NCBI RefSeq assembly: GCF_001553785.1
Contig: NZ_LOJP01000001.1
Coordinates: forward strand, 4,000,356 to 4,064,355
Source of the DNA: Actinoplanes sp. TFC3
Lineage (GTDB): Bacteria > Actinomycetota > Actinomycetes > Mycobacteriales > Micromonosporaceae
DNA: 64,000 nucleotides
Reading direction: 5' to 3'
Shown here: positions 16,092-25,481 of the stretch, piece by piece
How the letters are laid out: each line of letters opens with the position of its first letter
Position numbering within the stretch: the stretch's first letter is position 1
Translations under genes and position numbers: made by a program
The notes under the pieces: model-generated
Database searches by the model: none
What the model was told of the DNA's origin: nothing
The model's input: only the letters and a program-made list of their open reading frames with translations

Positions 16092-17024
16092 ATGAGGGCG
16101 GCGGCGTTCTACACTTCCGGGGGACCGGAGGTGCTCCAGGTTGTCGAGGTTGACACCCCCGAGGCCGGGCCGGGTGAGGTCCGGGTTCGCGTCCAGGTGG
16201 CCGGCGTCCAGCCGTACGATTCGGCGGTCCGGTCCGGGTGGACTCCCCCCGGCCAAAATTTGCATGTTCCGCAGATCGTCGGCAACGACTTTGCCGGGGT
16301 TGTCGACCAGGTGGGCGCGGGGATCACCTCCGTCCATACGGGCGACGAAGTGATCGGTTGGGCGATGCTCGCCAGCTGCGCCGAGTACGTTGTCGTTCCC
16401 GCCGCGCACCTGGTCGCCAAGCCAGCCGGGATGCCCTGGCCTCAGGCCGGCACCCTCTCCGCGTCGGCGCAGACAGCGCACACCGCCCTGGAGGATCTCA
16501 AAGTCGGTGCGGGCGACACCCTGCTGGTTCACGCGGCCGCCGGCGGCGTAGGGACGATCGCGGTGCAACTGGCTCAGGTCGCCGGTGCAACCGTGATCGG
16601 TACGGCCAGCCCGGCCAACCAGGAATACGTCCGTTCCCTCGGGGCGACGCCCACCACCTATGGCGACGGGCTGACCGGGCGCATCCTGGCCCTGGCGCCC
16701 CGGGGCATCGACGTGGCCCTGGACGCGGCCGGCGGCGAGGCCCTGGACATCTCGCTCGATCTGGTCGCCAACCGCGAGCGCATCGGTGCGCTGGTCGACC
16801 TCGACCGGGCGGAGGAGCTTGGCGTGCTGCCCGTACGCAGCCGCCGGTCGGCCGAGCGTCTGCAGGCCATCGTCGACACCTACCGTGCGGGCAAGCTGAC
16901 CCTCACCGTTTCCGAGATCTACCCGCTGGAGCAGATCGGCGAGGCCCATCACCGGGTCGACACCGGCCACTCACGCGGCAAGATCGCCGTGCGCGTGCAA
17001 GCCGCGCCGACCGCCGGACGGTAA
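16092..17024 (+). CDS. NADPH:quinone oxidoreductase-like medium-chain dehydrogenase
   Basis: 310 residues of the zinc-less MDR/QOR family. The N-terminal GroES-like domain begins MRAAAFYTSGGPEVLQVVEV, and the nucleotide-binding motif is AAAGGVGTIAVQLAQVAGATVIG at about residues 148-170. No structural or catalytic zinc Cys cluster is seen. It probably reduces quinones or enones with NADPH in the cytoplasm. It converges with the subtilase gene, 24 nt apart. Confidence 0.9.
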   Translation: MRAAAFYTSGGPEVLQVVEVDTPEAGPGEVRVRVQVAGVQPYDSAVRSGWTPPGQNLHVPQIVGNDFAGVVDQVGAGITSVHTGDEVIGWAMLASCAEYVVVPAAHLVAKPAGMPWPQAGTLSASAQTAHTALEDLKVGAGDTLLVHAAAGGVGTIAVQLAQVAGATVIGTASPANQEYVRSLGATPTTYGDGLTGRILALAPRGIDVALDAAGGEALDISLDLVANRERIGALVDLDRAEELGVLPVRSRRSAERLQAIVDTYRAGKLTLTVSEIYPLEQIGEAHHRVDTGHSRGKIAVRVQAAPTAGR

Positions 17025-17048
17025 GGCGCGGCTTCACGCTCCGCGAGC

Positions 17049-18554
17049 TCAACTCCAGGACGCCGAGGACCAGTCATCGCTGGACCAGCTGCGGCCGGAC
17101 CACGACCCACCGCTCCAGGAGCGGCCCGACCACGAACGACCGGCCCAGGAGGTGTCGCTCCAACTGCTCGCGCCGCTCCACGGCTTGCTGTCGGCCCAGG
17201 CCGCCGCCTCCCACGTCTTGGCGGCGAACGAGGTGCCGGTCCAGCCGTCCCCCGCTACCCGGTAACCCATCCACAGGCCCCCGGACCAGGACGTGCCGGC
17301 CGCCGAGCTCTTCGCCCAGTTGATCGTGGGTAGCGCTCCCCAGACGGAACGCTGGCCTGCGAGCGGCGCGTTGTCGTACATCACCCGGCTGGAACCGCGG
17401 GCGCTGTCCAGGGTGCCGGCCCCGGTGGACCGGTTGAAAGTCTGCGCGGAGACGGCGGTGCCGCTGCGGGCCAGCGCATTGCTGACGTTCAGCTCCTTGA
17501 GACCGAGCTGCGCAGCCGTACCCGTCGGCAGATAGGTGGCGCTCTTCACCACCCAGTCCTTGATCTGGTCCGGGGTCGCCGACGGCTTGGCTTGCACCAG
17601 CAGGGCGACTGCCGCGGAGGCGACGGCAGCGGCCTGCGAGGTTCCGCTGCCCTTGAAGAGAGTGTCACCGACTCGTGCGCCCGGGTAGGTGATGTCCACG
17701 TTGGAACCGTTGTCGCGCAACGACACCACCGAGGTTCCCGGCGTCAGCACGTTGATCTGCTTGCCGCTGCTGGGCAGGTTGGTGAACGCGGTGAGGGTGT
17801 CGTCGGTGGTGGCCACGGTGCCGTTGGTGGCGCTGGCACCAACGGTGAGGATCCACTCGTCGGAGGCCGGATTCGCCAGATTCCCCGCGGCGTTGCCGTC
17901 GTTGCCGGCCGCGGCCACCACGACAATTCCGGCCTGCCAGGCCTTCTCCACGGCGAACCCGAGCGAGTCGTTGTACTCCTGCGGCGTGCCACCCGAGCCG
18001 TACGACAAATTCAGCACCCGGATCGGGTTGAGCGGGTCGTCGTTGCGGTGTTTGACCACCCAGTCGACGGCCGCGATGACCTGCGAGACGTCCACCGTGC
18101 CGTTGGCCGTGCCGACCTTGATCGAGGTCAGCTTCGCGTCCGGGGCGAGGCCCTTGGTGCCCGTGGCAGTGTCGTTGCCGACGATGATGCCGGCCATGTG
18201 GGTGCCGTGGCCGTACGTGTCGAGGTACCGCAGACCGGCCGCCTGCGACTCGAACGACAGGTCAGGCCCGTTGACGATGCGCGACGCGGGCAGGCCCGGC
18301 ACCGGTGCCACGCCGGTGTCGATCAAGGCGACGCCGACGCCCTTACCGGTCAGCGCCGCGGCAGCGCCGGTGTCCGCCCCGATGATCGAGCGCACCTGCG
18401 CCAGGGTGGTGGCGGGCGTGGCCGTGGTGGTGGAGCCCAGCCAGCTCGCCCAATGCGTGCTCGGACCCGCAGCGTGGGCCGCGGCGGGCACCGGAAGTGC
18501 GGCCAGGACGCTCGCGACCGTCAGCAGCCCCGCACGTTTCTTCCTGTGTGCCAC
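17049..18554 (-). CDS. Secreted subtilisin-like (S8) serine protease with Trp-pentad C-terminal tail
   Basis: 501 residues from GTG 18554, which has GGAG seven nt upstream and begins directly with a signal peptide (AHRKKRAGLLTVASVLAALP... AHAAG). An ATG at 18602 would add 16 residues. The catalytic triad is Asp79 (ALIDTGV), His116 (GHGTHMAGI) and Ser306 (GSGTSQAAA), with oxyanion Asn218. Residues 465-500 form a striking tail with Trp at every fifth position (465, 470, 475 ... 500) in a WSGRS-like pentad, preceded by looser Trp spacing from 423. The tail may bind a surface or polymer, which is inference. Divergent from the GH27 gene. Confidence 0.93.
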   Translation of the reverse strand: MAHRKKRAGLLTVASVLAALPVPAAAHAAGPSTHWASWLGSTTTATPATTLAQVRSIIGADTGAAAALTGKGVGVALIDTGVAPVPGLPASRIVNGPDLSFESQAAGLRYLDTYGHGTHMAGIIVGNDTATGTKGLAPDAKLTSIKVGTANGTVDVSQVIAAVDWVVKHRNDDPLNPIRVLNLSYGSGGTPQEYNDSLGFAVEKAWQAGIVVVAAAGNDGNAAGNLANPASDEWILTVGASATNGTVATTDDTLTAFTNLPSSGKQINVLTPGTSVVSLRDNGSNVDITYPGARVGDTLFKGSGTSQAAAVASAAVALLVQAKPSATPDQIKDWVVKSATYLPTGTAAQLGLKELNVSNALARSGTAVSAQTFNRSTGAGTLDSARGSSRVMYDNAPLAGQRSVWGALPTINWAKSSAAGTSWSGGLWMGYRVAGDGWTGTSFAAKTWEAAAWADSKPWSGASSWSDTSWAGRSWSGRSWSGGSWSGRSWSSDDWSSASWS

Positions 18555-18762
18555 AGCGTCTCCGTTCTTCTCATTCCTGCGAATGGTCAGAGGCATCGGC
18601 ATGCACCAGCAAAACCTGAGGTGAACGAGCGGCGCTCATCTCCATCGCCGGCGATGATGCGCTGCCCAAGATGACCAACCTGGTGAACAGCGGCTGGTGG
18701 CTCTGCCCCGGATGGCGCTTCTGAGCCCGGCCGGCCGCCGGCCCATTTGCCATCCGGGCCAA

Positions 18763-18782
18763 CCTCATTCATATTGATGAGG
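18763..18782. promoter_or_regulatory. Inverted repeat upstream of alpha-galactosidase gene
   Basis: CCTCAT (18763-18768) and ATGAGG (18777-18782) form a perfect 6-bp inverted repeat with an 8-bp AT-rich spacer. It is 22 nt upstream of the GH27 ATG, where an operator could block the promoter or leader. No known motif matched. Confidence 0.35.
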
Positions 18783-18804
18783 GTCAATTAGCGAGGAGTG
18801 CTCG

Positions 18805-20448
18805 ATGCCGAGACTGCGCCGCATCACCGCCGCGATCCTTACCGCCACGCTGATCCTGCTCGGCGCTCCCCGGCCCGCCGCGGCGCTGGACAACGGCCTC
18901 GAACGCGTCCCGGTCATGGGCTGGAACAGCTGGAACCGCTACGCCTGCAACGTCGACGAGGCGCTGATCCGCCGGCAGGCCGACGCCATGGTCAGCAGCG
19001 GCATGCGCGACCTCGGCTACCAGTACATCAACGTGGACGACTGCTGGCAGAGCAGCCGGGACGCCGCGGGCGCCATCGTGGCCGACCCGGCGCGCTTCCC
19101 CAGCGGCATGAAGGCGTTAGGCGACTACATCCATGCCCGGGGACTCAAGTTCGGCATCTACTCCGACCGCGGGACCCAGACCTGCGCGGGCCGCCCCGGG
19201 TCGCAGGGGCATGAAGTTCAGGACGCGCGGTCGTACGCGGCGTGGGGCGTCGACCTGCTCAAGTACGACAACTGCAACGCCACCCTGGACCAGCAGTCGC
19301 AGTACGAGACGATGCGCGACGCCCTGGCCGCCTCGGGCCGGCAGATCGTCTACAGCATCTGCGCGTGGGAGTTCAAGCCGTGGGGTCCCAAGACCGGCAA
19401 TCAGGCCCGCAGCACCGGTGACATCGGCGATGACTACACGCGCAACCCGGACACCGGTGGCCTGGTGCCCGTCGACGAGATCATCGACACCAACAACGCC
19501 TACGCGATGTATGCCCACCCCGGCTTCTTCAACGACCCGGACATGCTGCAGGTCGGCAACTACGGCACCGGCAGCATCAACGGCCGCGGCATGACCGACA
19601 CCGAGTACCAGACGCACTTCAGCATGTGGGCTTTGATGGCCGCGCCGCTGATCACCGGCAACGACCTGACCTCCATGAACGCGGCGACCCGGGCGATCCT
19701 GACCAACCCCGAGGTCATTGCGGTCGACCAGGACCCGCTGGGGGCGCAGGGCCGTCGCGTCCGAGACCTCGGGGACCGCGAGATCTGGTCGAAAAAGGTC
19801 CAAGGCTCAGGGGTACGGGTGGCAGCGCTGTGGAACCGGGGCGCAGCGGCAGCGTCGATCCGTGTGGACTGGCGCGACCTCGGACTCGGGCCCGGCTCGG
19901 CGAGCGTGCGAGACCTGCACGCCCGCGCTGACCGGGGCAGTTTCGCCGACGGCTACAGCGTGACCGTACCGTCCCATGGCGTTGCCCTGCTGCGAGTGGT
20001 GGGCACGGAGACCCCGGACGCCATACGTATCACCAAAACCGACAGCCGCGCCGTGAGCAACCTGCAGGTACGCACCGAGTTCCTGGTCAACGACGAGTGG
20101 CACGACGACTTCGAGGAAACCGGAACCCTCGACCACTCGACCACCCTCAACCTCAACGGCAACGGCGCCACCTGGAACGGCTCCCGCTGGACCGGCAACC
20201 TGCTGACCACCGCCGCCAGCACCACCGGTCCCGCCGTGGTGACCATCAACCGCACCGACCCCCGCACCATCTACGGCATCCGGGTGCACGCCACCTTTAC
20301 CGTCGGCGGCGAACCGCACTACGACTTCGAAGAACTGAACCTGCTTTCCGGTACGGCCAACCTCCAGCTGAACGCCAACGGCGGAACCTGGAACGGCACC
20401 CAATGGGTCGGCGACTTCCTCCGCGTCGAACAGGCAGCCAGCGCCTGA
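18805..20448 (+). CDS. Secreted GH27 alpha-galactosidase with duplicated C-terminal domain
   Basis: 547 residues, preceded by GAGGAG. Signal peptide at residues 1-27 (cleavage near PAAALDNG). The GH27 barrel starts with VPVMGWNSWNRYACNV and contains the nucleophile Asp155 in LLKYDNC and the likely acid/base Asp206 in STGDI, plus an antiparallel beta domain to about residue 400. The remainder is two related ~65-residue units, each ending in a GxTWNGxxW block (GATWNGSRWTGNLL and GGTWNGTQWVGDFL). It removes alpha-galactose from extracellular glycans. A 30-bp hairpin terminator follows. Confidence 0.94.
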   Translation: MPRLRRITAAILTATLILLGAPRPAAALDNGLERVPVMGWNSWNRYACNVDEALIRRQADAMVSSGMRDLGYQYINVDDCWQSSRDAAGAIVADPARFPSGMKALGDYIHARGLKFGIYSDRGTQTCAGRPGSQGHEVQDARSYAAWGVDLLKYDNCNATLDQQSQYETMRDALAASGRQIVYSICAWEFKPWGPKTGNQARSTGDIGDDYTRNPDTGGLVPVDEIIDTNNAYAMYAHPGFFNDPDMLQVGNYGTGSINGRGMTDTEYQTHFSMWALMAAPLITGNDLTSMNAATRAILTNPEVIAVDQDPLGAQGRRVRDLGDREIWSKKVQGSGVRVAALWNRGAAAASIRVDWRDLGLGPGSASVRDLHARADRGSFADGYSVTVPSHGVALLRVVGTETPDAIRITKTDSRAVSNLQVRTEFLVNDEWHDDFEETGTLDHSTTLNLNGNGATWNGSRWTGNLLTTAASTTGPAVVTINRTDPRTIYGIRVHATFTVGGEPHYDFEELNLLSGTANLQLNANGGTWNGTQWVGDFLRVEQAASA

Positions 20449-20545
20449 GGGTCGCCGGCACTCCGCTCGACCATGTCAACCGGTGAAGCGGTCCGCCTGC
20501 GTCACTGCCTCCGGTAGCTCAAGCGAAGGTCCATGGATACGTGGC

Positions 20546-20575
20546 GGCCCTGCCGCACGGCTGCGCGGCAGGGCC
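20546..20575. terminator. Bidirectional hairpin terminator between convergent genes
   Basis: GGCCCTGCCGC (20546-20556) and GCGGCAGGGCC (20565-20575) make an 11-bp perfect stem with an 8-nt loop. It lies between the ends of the rightward GH27 gene (20448) and the leftward FN3 gene (20597). There is no strong T-run. Confidence 0.75.
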
Positions 20576-20596
20576 TCCGGTCGTACCTGGTGCTGA

Positions 20597-23500
20597 TCAG
20601 TAGCGGACGACGATGGTGACCCGGCGGTTCAGGTTCTGCTTCTTCTGGTTGACCGGGTCGACGCCGCCGGCTCCGACCACGCGGATCGGCGTCCGCACGC
20701 GCAGGGTCAGCAGATAGGCACGCACGGCTTTGGCCCGGCGCAGAGCGAGCGCCCTGTTCGCCGCACGAGCGGCCTTGGACTGCTTACCGGTCTGGGTGTA
20801 GCCGGTGATGGTGATCCCCTTGGCGCCGCGCATCGAACTGACCGCGCTGCGCAGGCTCCGCTTGGCGGTCAGGCTCAGACGTGCCGACAGGTACGGGAAC
20901 AGGAACGAGCGCACCGGTACGGCCTGGGCCGGCTTGGTGCCACTCCCGGTCTGCGCCGCACAGGTGTCGTTCATCAAAATCCAGTTGGCGTCCTGCACCG
21001 TGCCTCCGTCGGGCGCGGTGCCGGTGAGCACCAGGCGGTGCAGCCCGCCCAGCACACATGCCTTGCGAGGCATTCGGATGGTCGCCCGGAACCCGCCCAT
21101 CGAGTTGGTCTGGCCGCTGGCGATCACCACGGGGGTGGAGTACATGGTCAGCACATACTTCGACGACGACTTGAGCCCGCCACCGGTGAGCGTGGCCTGC
21201 GTGCCGGCCAAGGTTTCGCCACTCTTGAGGGCCAGGTCGAGGTTGATCCGAACCGGGTTGGCCGGCGCCGGCGCCGGGGTCGGCGGCTCCGGCGTCGGGT
21301 CCGGGGTGGGCGCGGCCGGCGTTACGGTAGCCGCCTCACTGGCCGCACCAGCCCCAATGACGTTGACCGCCCGCACCTTCACCTGGTACGTCCGGCCCCC
21401 GGTAAGGCCGGTGAGCGTCATGACATGGGTGCCGGTCGGCGACACCGTGGCTGGCTGCGCCGTCCACGTCGCCCCGCCGTCGGTCGACACCTGGTAGGCG
21501 GTGATCACGCTGCCGCCATCACTGACCGGCGCCCGGAACGCGATGGTGGCGCCCGCACTCGTAGCGCTCGCAGTCACCTCGATCGGTGCGGTGGGCACGG
21601 TGGCCACCGGCTGCGGCACGTCGGGTACGCCCAGCGGTGTCACCGCGCTGGCAAGGCTGGCGTCACCGGCGCCGTTAGCGTTACGGGCGCGCACCTTGAG
21701 CTGGTACGTGATGCCGTTCGTCAGTCCGGTCACGTTCGCCAGGTGGACACCGTTGGGGTTGGTGGTAGCCGGCAGGGCCGTCCACGTCTCGCCACCGTTG
21801 ATCGACACCTCGTACGCCGTGATCGGGCTGCCGCCATCGTCGAGCGGCGCAAGGAACTGCACCTTCGCGGCGTGGTCGGCCGCGGTCGTCAGCAGGGCGA
21901 TCGGAGGCCCCGGCACGGCGGCTCTCGGGGTGACGGTGGCCGTCTCACTTGCCGCACCGGCGCCGGCAATGTTGCGAGCGCGCACCTTGACCTGGTAGGT
22001 CGTTCCGTTCGCCAGGCTTGTCAGCGAGCCTTTGAGGTAGTCGTCCTCGTCGGGGGTGACGCTCAACGGGTTCCAGGTGTCGCCACCGTTCGTCGACACC
22101 TCGTACGTCGTGATCGCGGCACCGCCGTCGTCATCGGGTGGCAGGAAGTAGACGGTCCCCTGCATGTCGCCCGGCATGATGCCCAGGTCAAGCGGAGCGC
22201 TGGGCACGGTGGCCTGCGGCGTTACCGTGGCCACGGAAGTGCTCTGGCTTCCGGCACCCACCGCGTTCACGGCTCGCACGACAATGTCATAGGAAGTGCC
22301 GTTGACCAGGTCGAGCACCTGAGCCTGCAACGTACCGGCGGGCCCGGTGCTCGTTGGCGCCGGCGCCCAGCTCTCACCGTTGTCGAACGACACCTCGTAC
22401 CCCGTGATCGGGGCACCGCCGTCGCTTCCCGGCGCGGTGAACGTGACCACCGCACTCGCGTTTCCCGCTTGACCAGAGACACCGGTCGGCGCACCCGGCC
22501 AGTCGGCCACCACGAGGGCCGGTTCAGCGCCGGCGGCCAGATTCTCCAGCAGACCGGTGGTCGTGACATCCCCGGCGCTGATCGGATAAGAGCCGGGCGT
22601 GGACGCGGTCACCGCCACCTCGACGGTGCACGAGGGCGTACCGCTGGGTAGCGCAGCGTTGGACAGAGTAACGGCATGACCGCCGGTCGGTGCGTTCAGC
22701 GATCCGGCGCAGGAGTTCGACGCAGGGAACGTGTCGATCGTCAAACCGGTCGGCAGCGTCGCCGAGAAACCGAGCCCGGTGGCGGCCACGTCGGAGTTGG
22801 GCTGCGACAGCCTGAAGGTGAGGGTGGTGACCATCCCACTCTTGATACCCGCGGGTCCGAACGATGCGGACAGAGCCGGCGTGGGCGCCGCGAAGATGAC
22901 ATTGTTGACCATCGTCTGGCTGCCCGCGGCGGACCCGAGGTCGTAGCTGATGCCGACACCGTTGTCTGTTGCCGGGTTGGGGTCGATGATGTCCGGGTAA
23001 TCGGTTCCGTTTCTCGGGTAGTCCTCGAGATGGGAGTACAGAGCCGAGTAGTAGCCCGACCACGCCGGTCCGGAGACACGCTGCAAGGCTTCCACGACAC
23101 CGGAACCAGTGACCCCGGCGGTGGACGGCGAGGCGTTGTAGTAACCCGGTCCCTGGTCGGAGCCGCCGAGGTAGGTGTCCATGTACTGGTAGGCGCGCAC
23201 GGTGGCGGTGTTGCCACTGGGCACGGTCACCCGTACCGACTCGGTGAAGTAGTCATTGGGATACACATAGCTGATCGTCAGGTCGACGAAGTAGTTCCGC
23301 TGCTTGTAACGGGCGACCATCCGGCTGGTGATGGTGCCGCTGCCGGACGTCGACCCCCCGTAGGCCGTGATGGTCCGGAAACGACGCGGATTGACCCACT
23401 CCACGTCGCCGTTCCCGTCATCGAAGCTCAGCGCAAAAGCGTTGCCGAGGTTGGCGTTCGGCGCTGTCGGCAGGGTGGACGGCTCGAAGAGCTGACCGGT

Positions 23501-23710
23501 GCCGTTGCGAAAAACCTGTAGCTTGCCGGACCCGTACGCGATCCGCAGGCCCTTGCCGGCGGCATCGCCACCCGTGGAGTTGATCGTCACCACTTGCGTC
23601 GCAACCGGATCGGCGCTCGCCGCCGTCGACGGTACGAGCCCGACACTGCTGACGCCCACCAGGACGGCTGTTGCCGCGGCTCCTGAAACGCTTCGAGCCT
23701 TCAATATCAT
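20597..23710 (-). CDS. Large secreted protein with fibronectin type III repeats and OmpA-like C-terminus
   Basis: 1037 residues. N-terminal signal peptide (residues 1-33). Residues ~35-270 are a beta-rich domain of unknown type. Residues ~270-400 resemble a DUF11/conserved-repeat module with paired Cys. Four fibronectin type III domains (~405-800) follow, each with a ...DGGxPITxYEVSxDxGxTW... block. After a Pro-rich linker (PTPDPTPEPPTPAPAPA) and a small beta domain, the last ~110 residues look OmpA-like (ALALRRAKAVRAYLL, NRRVTIVV), which usually binds peptidoglycan. It probably acts as a cell-surface adhesin or scaffold. No catalytic motif was seen. Confidence 0.87.
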   Translation of the reverse strand: MILKARSVSGAAATAVLVGVSSVGLVPSTAASADPVATQVVTINSTGGDAAGKGLRIAYGSGKLQVFRNGTGQLFEPSTLPTAPNANLGNAFALSFDDGNGDVEWVNPRRFRTITAYGGSTSGSGTITSRMVARYKQRNYFVDLTISYVYPNDYFTESVRVTVPSGNTATVRAYQYMDTYLGGSDQGPGYYNASPSTAGVTGSGVVEALQRVSGPAWSGYYSALYSHLEDYPRNGTDYPDIIDPNPATDNGVGISYDLGSAAGSQTMVNNVIFAAPTPALSASFGPAGIKSGMVTTLTFRLSQPNSDVAATGLGFSATLPTGLTIDTFPASNSCAGSLNAPTGGHAVTLSNAALPSGTPSCTVEVAVTASTPGSYPISAGDVTTTGLLENLAAGAEPALVVADWPGAPTGVSGQAGNASAVVTFTAPGSDGGAPITGYEVSFDNGESWAPAPTSTGPAGTLQAQVLDLVNGTSYDIVVRAVNAVGAGSQSTSVATVTPQATVPSAPLDLGIMPGDMQGTVYFLPPDDDGGAAITTYEVSTNGGDTWNPLSVTPDEDDYLKGSLTSLANGTTYQVKVRARNIAGAGAASETATVTPRAAVPGPPIALLTTAADHAAKVQFLAPLDDGGSPITAYEVSINGGETWTALPATTNPNGVHLANVTGLTNGITYQLKVRARNANGAGDASLASAVTPLGVPDVPQPVATVPTAPIEVTASATSAGATIAFRAPVSDGGSVITAYQVSTDGGATWTAQPATVSPTGTHVMTLTGLTGGRTYQVKVRAVNVIGAGAASEAATVTPAAPTPDPTPEPPTPAPAPANPVRINLDLALKSGETLAGTQATLTGGGLKSSSKYVLTMYSTPVVIASGQTNSMGGFRATIRMPRKACVLGGLHRLVLTGTAPDGGTVQDANWILMNDTCAAQTGSGTKPAQAVPVRSFLFPYLSARLSLTAKRSLRSAVSSMRGAKGITITGYTQTGKQSKAARAANRALALRRAKAVRAYLLTLRVRTPIRVVGAGGVDPVNQKKQNLNRRVTIVVRY

Positions 23711-23816
23711 GACGCCCCCGTTTGAAGCACTGTTGCGACCAACGTATGGTCAACGGGTTGCAGGACCGCGAAATCGGTCGAATTGCACCAGCACAGCCGG
23801 CGGGAGCCGGTGACCC

Positions 23817-25391
23817 TCAGCGCCGGAATTTGTCGGAGACCAGGCGCAGCTGCTGGGAAAGGTGCGCCAGTTCCACAGCAGCGGACTCGGTTTGCGTCGC
23901 GGCTTCGTGGGTGAGGGTGGTGGTGCCCGTCAGACGGTTGATGGAGTCGGTGACCGACGTGGCGGATCGTTCGGCTACGTCGGCGTTGGTGCCGATCTGC
24001 CGGGAGGCGTCGATCTGGGTGTCAAGCGCGCGGGAGATCGACCGCTGCAACTCGTCGATGCGGTCGATGACCTGGCTGATCCGGCTGATGGCCTCGAAAG
24101 CCCCTGCGGTGTCCGCCTGCATCGCACTGACCTTGGTGGTGATGTCACCGGTTGCCGCCGCGGTCTCGCGGGACAGGTCTTTCACCTCGCCCGCGACCAC
24201 CGCGAAACCTTTGCCTTGCTCACCCGCACGAGCCGCCTCGATGGTCGCGTTGAGGGCGAGCAGGTTGGTCTGCTCGGCAATCGCGGTGATGATGCTGACG
24301 ACCGCGGAGACCTCGTCACTGGAGGTACGCAGCCGTTCGATCCGCTGGTTGGTGCTGGCGGCGAGATCAACGGCTTCGCGGGCCACGCTGTCGGCCTCGC
24401 TGACCGCTGAGGTGATGTCCGCGATGGAGGTCGTGAGCCCGTGGGCAGACGCGGTCGTTTGCCCGATGCTCTGCGTGACCTGACGGATGTCGCGGCTGGC
24501 CTCGCTGGCTTCGGACGAGGCCGCGCCCGCACCTTCGGACAGGTGCCGGCTGGTCGCGGTGAGCTGCTCAGAGGCAGCAGCCACCGATGTCGCGTTGCTG
24601 GCGATGTCGGTCAATGCTGTGGTCAGGGACGTGACGATGGTGTGCAGGCTGTGGCTCAGCTGGGCCAATTCGTCGCTACCGCCGAGTTGAGCCTTGGCGC
24701 TCAAGTCATAGTCGGCAATCGCCCGTGCCGTGGTCAGGCAATGCTCGACCCGGCGGGCGATACGCCGGGCCAGCAGCAGCGCCGCACCGCCCAGCACCAC
24801 AGCGGCAAGCAGCCCGGTCACCAAGGTGAACGCCTTGGCCCGGCGGGCGGCCGTGGCGGCATCCTCGTAGGTACGGCGGACACGCTCGGTGATGGCCGTC
24901 TTCAGCTCACCGATCGCCTTCGCCGCCTTCAAGTCGACGGCGTCGTAGGCCGGCCGGGCGGCAAGGGCACCGGTGCGGCCGGGATCGGAGGCCACCCGGC
25001 TGGCCAGCGTGATGATGCGTTGCCCGGAGGCGATCAGCTCATCCAGGACCGGCAGCACTGCATCGGCACGGGCACGCAACTGCGGCACGGTACGCGCGAC
25101 CTCGTCGACGCCGGCGCGGGCATCGGCCACGTTCTGCCCCAGCCGGTCGAGCACTTGCTGGCGCTCTGTGGCGTCATTGGTGACAAGGGAGGCGAGAACG
25201 TTGCCCCGGAACAAGGCGCGCGCAATGTCCACGCCCTGAACCGCTTGCAGGGCCGTGGCCGCGTCACGAGCAGTCAGCTGCTGGCCCGCCAGGACAGAAG
25301 TACCGCTGTAGCCGATGGCGCCCGCCACGATGACCAGGACAAAGCCCGCCGCCGCGAGAGCTGCAATCTGGCGCCGGATAGTCAACGTCAC
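23817..25391 (-). CDS. Transmembrane methyl-accepting chemotaxis protein
   Basis: About 524 residues from a GTG at 25389-25391. TM1 is at residues ~8-30 (ALAAAGFVLVIVAGAIGYSG), followed by a helical extracytoplasmic ligand domain (~31-190), TM2 (~200-220), a HAMP-like segment (RRIARRVEHCLTTARAIADYDLS) and a full signalling domain with AEQTNLLALNATIEAARAGE. A much longer open frame to 26003 is antisense to the neighbouring lipoprotein gene and is not part of the protein. Divergent from the binding-protein gene, whose product could present a ligand to it, but this is speculative. Confidence 0.92.
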   Translation of the reverse strand: MTLTIRRQIAALAAAGFVLVIVAGAIGYSGTSVLAGQQLTARDAATALQAVQGVDIARALFRGNVLASLVTNDATERQQVLDRLGQNVADARAGVDEVARTVPQLRARADAVLPVLDELIASGQRIITLASRVASDPGRTGALAARPAYDAVDLKAAKAIGELKTAITERVRRTYEDAATAARRAKAFTLVTGLLAAVVLGGAALLLARRIARRVEHCLTTARAIADYDLSAKAQLGGSDELAQLSHSLHTIVTSLTTALTDIASNATSVAAASEQLTATSRHLSEGAGAASSEASEASRDIRQVTQSIGQTTASAHGLTTSIADITSAVSEADSVAREAVDLAASTNQRIERLRTSSDEVSAVVSIITAIAEQTNLLALNATIEAARAGEQGKGFAVVAGEVKDLSRETAAATGDITTKVSAMQADTAGAFEAISRISQVIDRIDELQRSISRALDTQIDASRQIGTNADVAERSATSVTDSINRLTGTTTLTHEAATQTESAAVELAHLSQQLRLVSDKFRR

Positions 25392-25481
25392 GATGCCCCC
25401 TTGCCCAGCAGCGTATTGACTTTTTTCCCCGCACGTGGGCGTTCGGCTCAGCGCAGCCCTGAAGCCGCCGATAGGGCACAC

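Noticed and set aside
18603..18804. Small leftward or rightward peptides between subtilase and alpha-galactosidase
   Set aside because: Only short frames, no ribosome site. The region is better explained as two divergent promoters.
24441..25481. Long N-terminal extension of the amino-acid-binding lipoprotein
   Set aside because: The frame runs antisense to the chemoreceptor. The lipoprotein signal peptide beginning at ATG 25482 fixes the real start.
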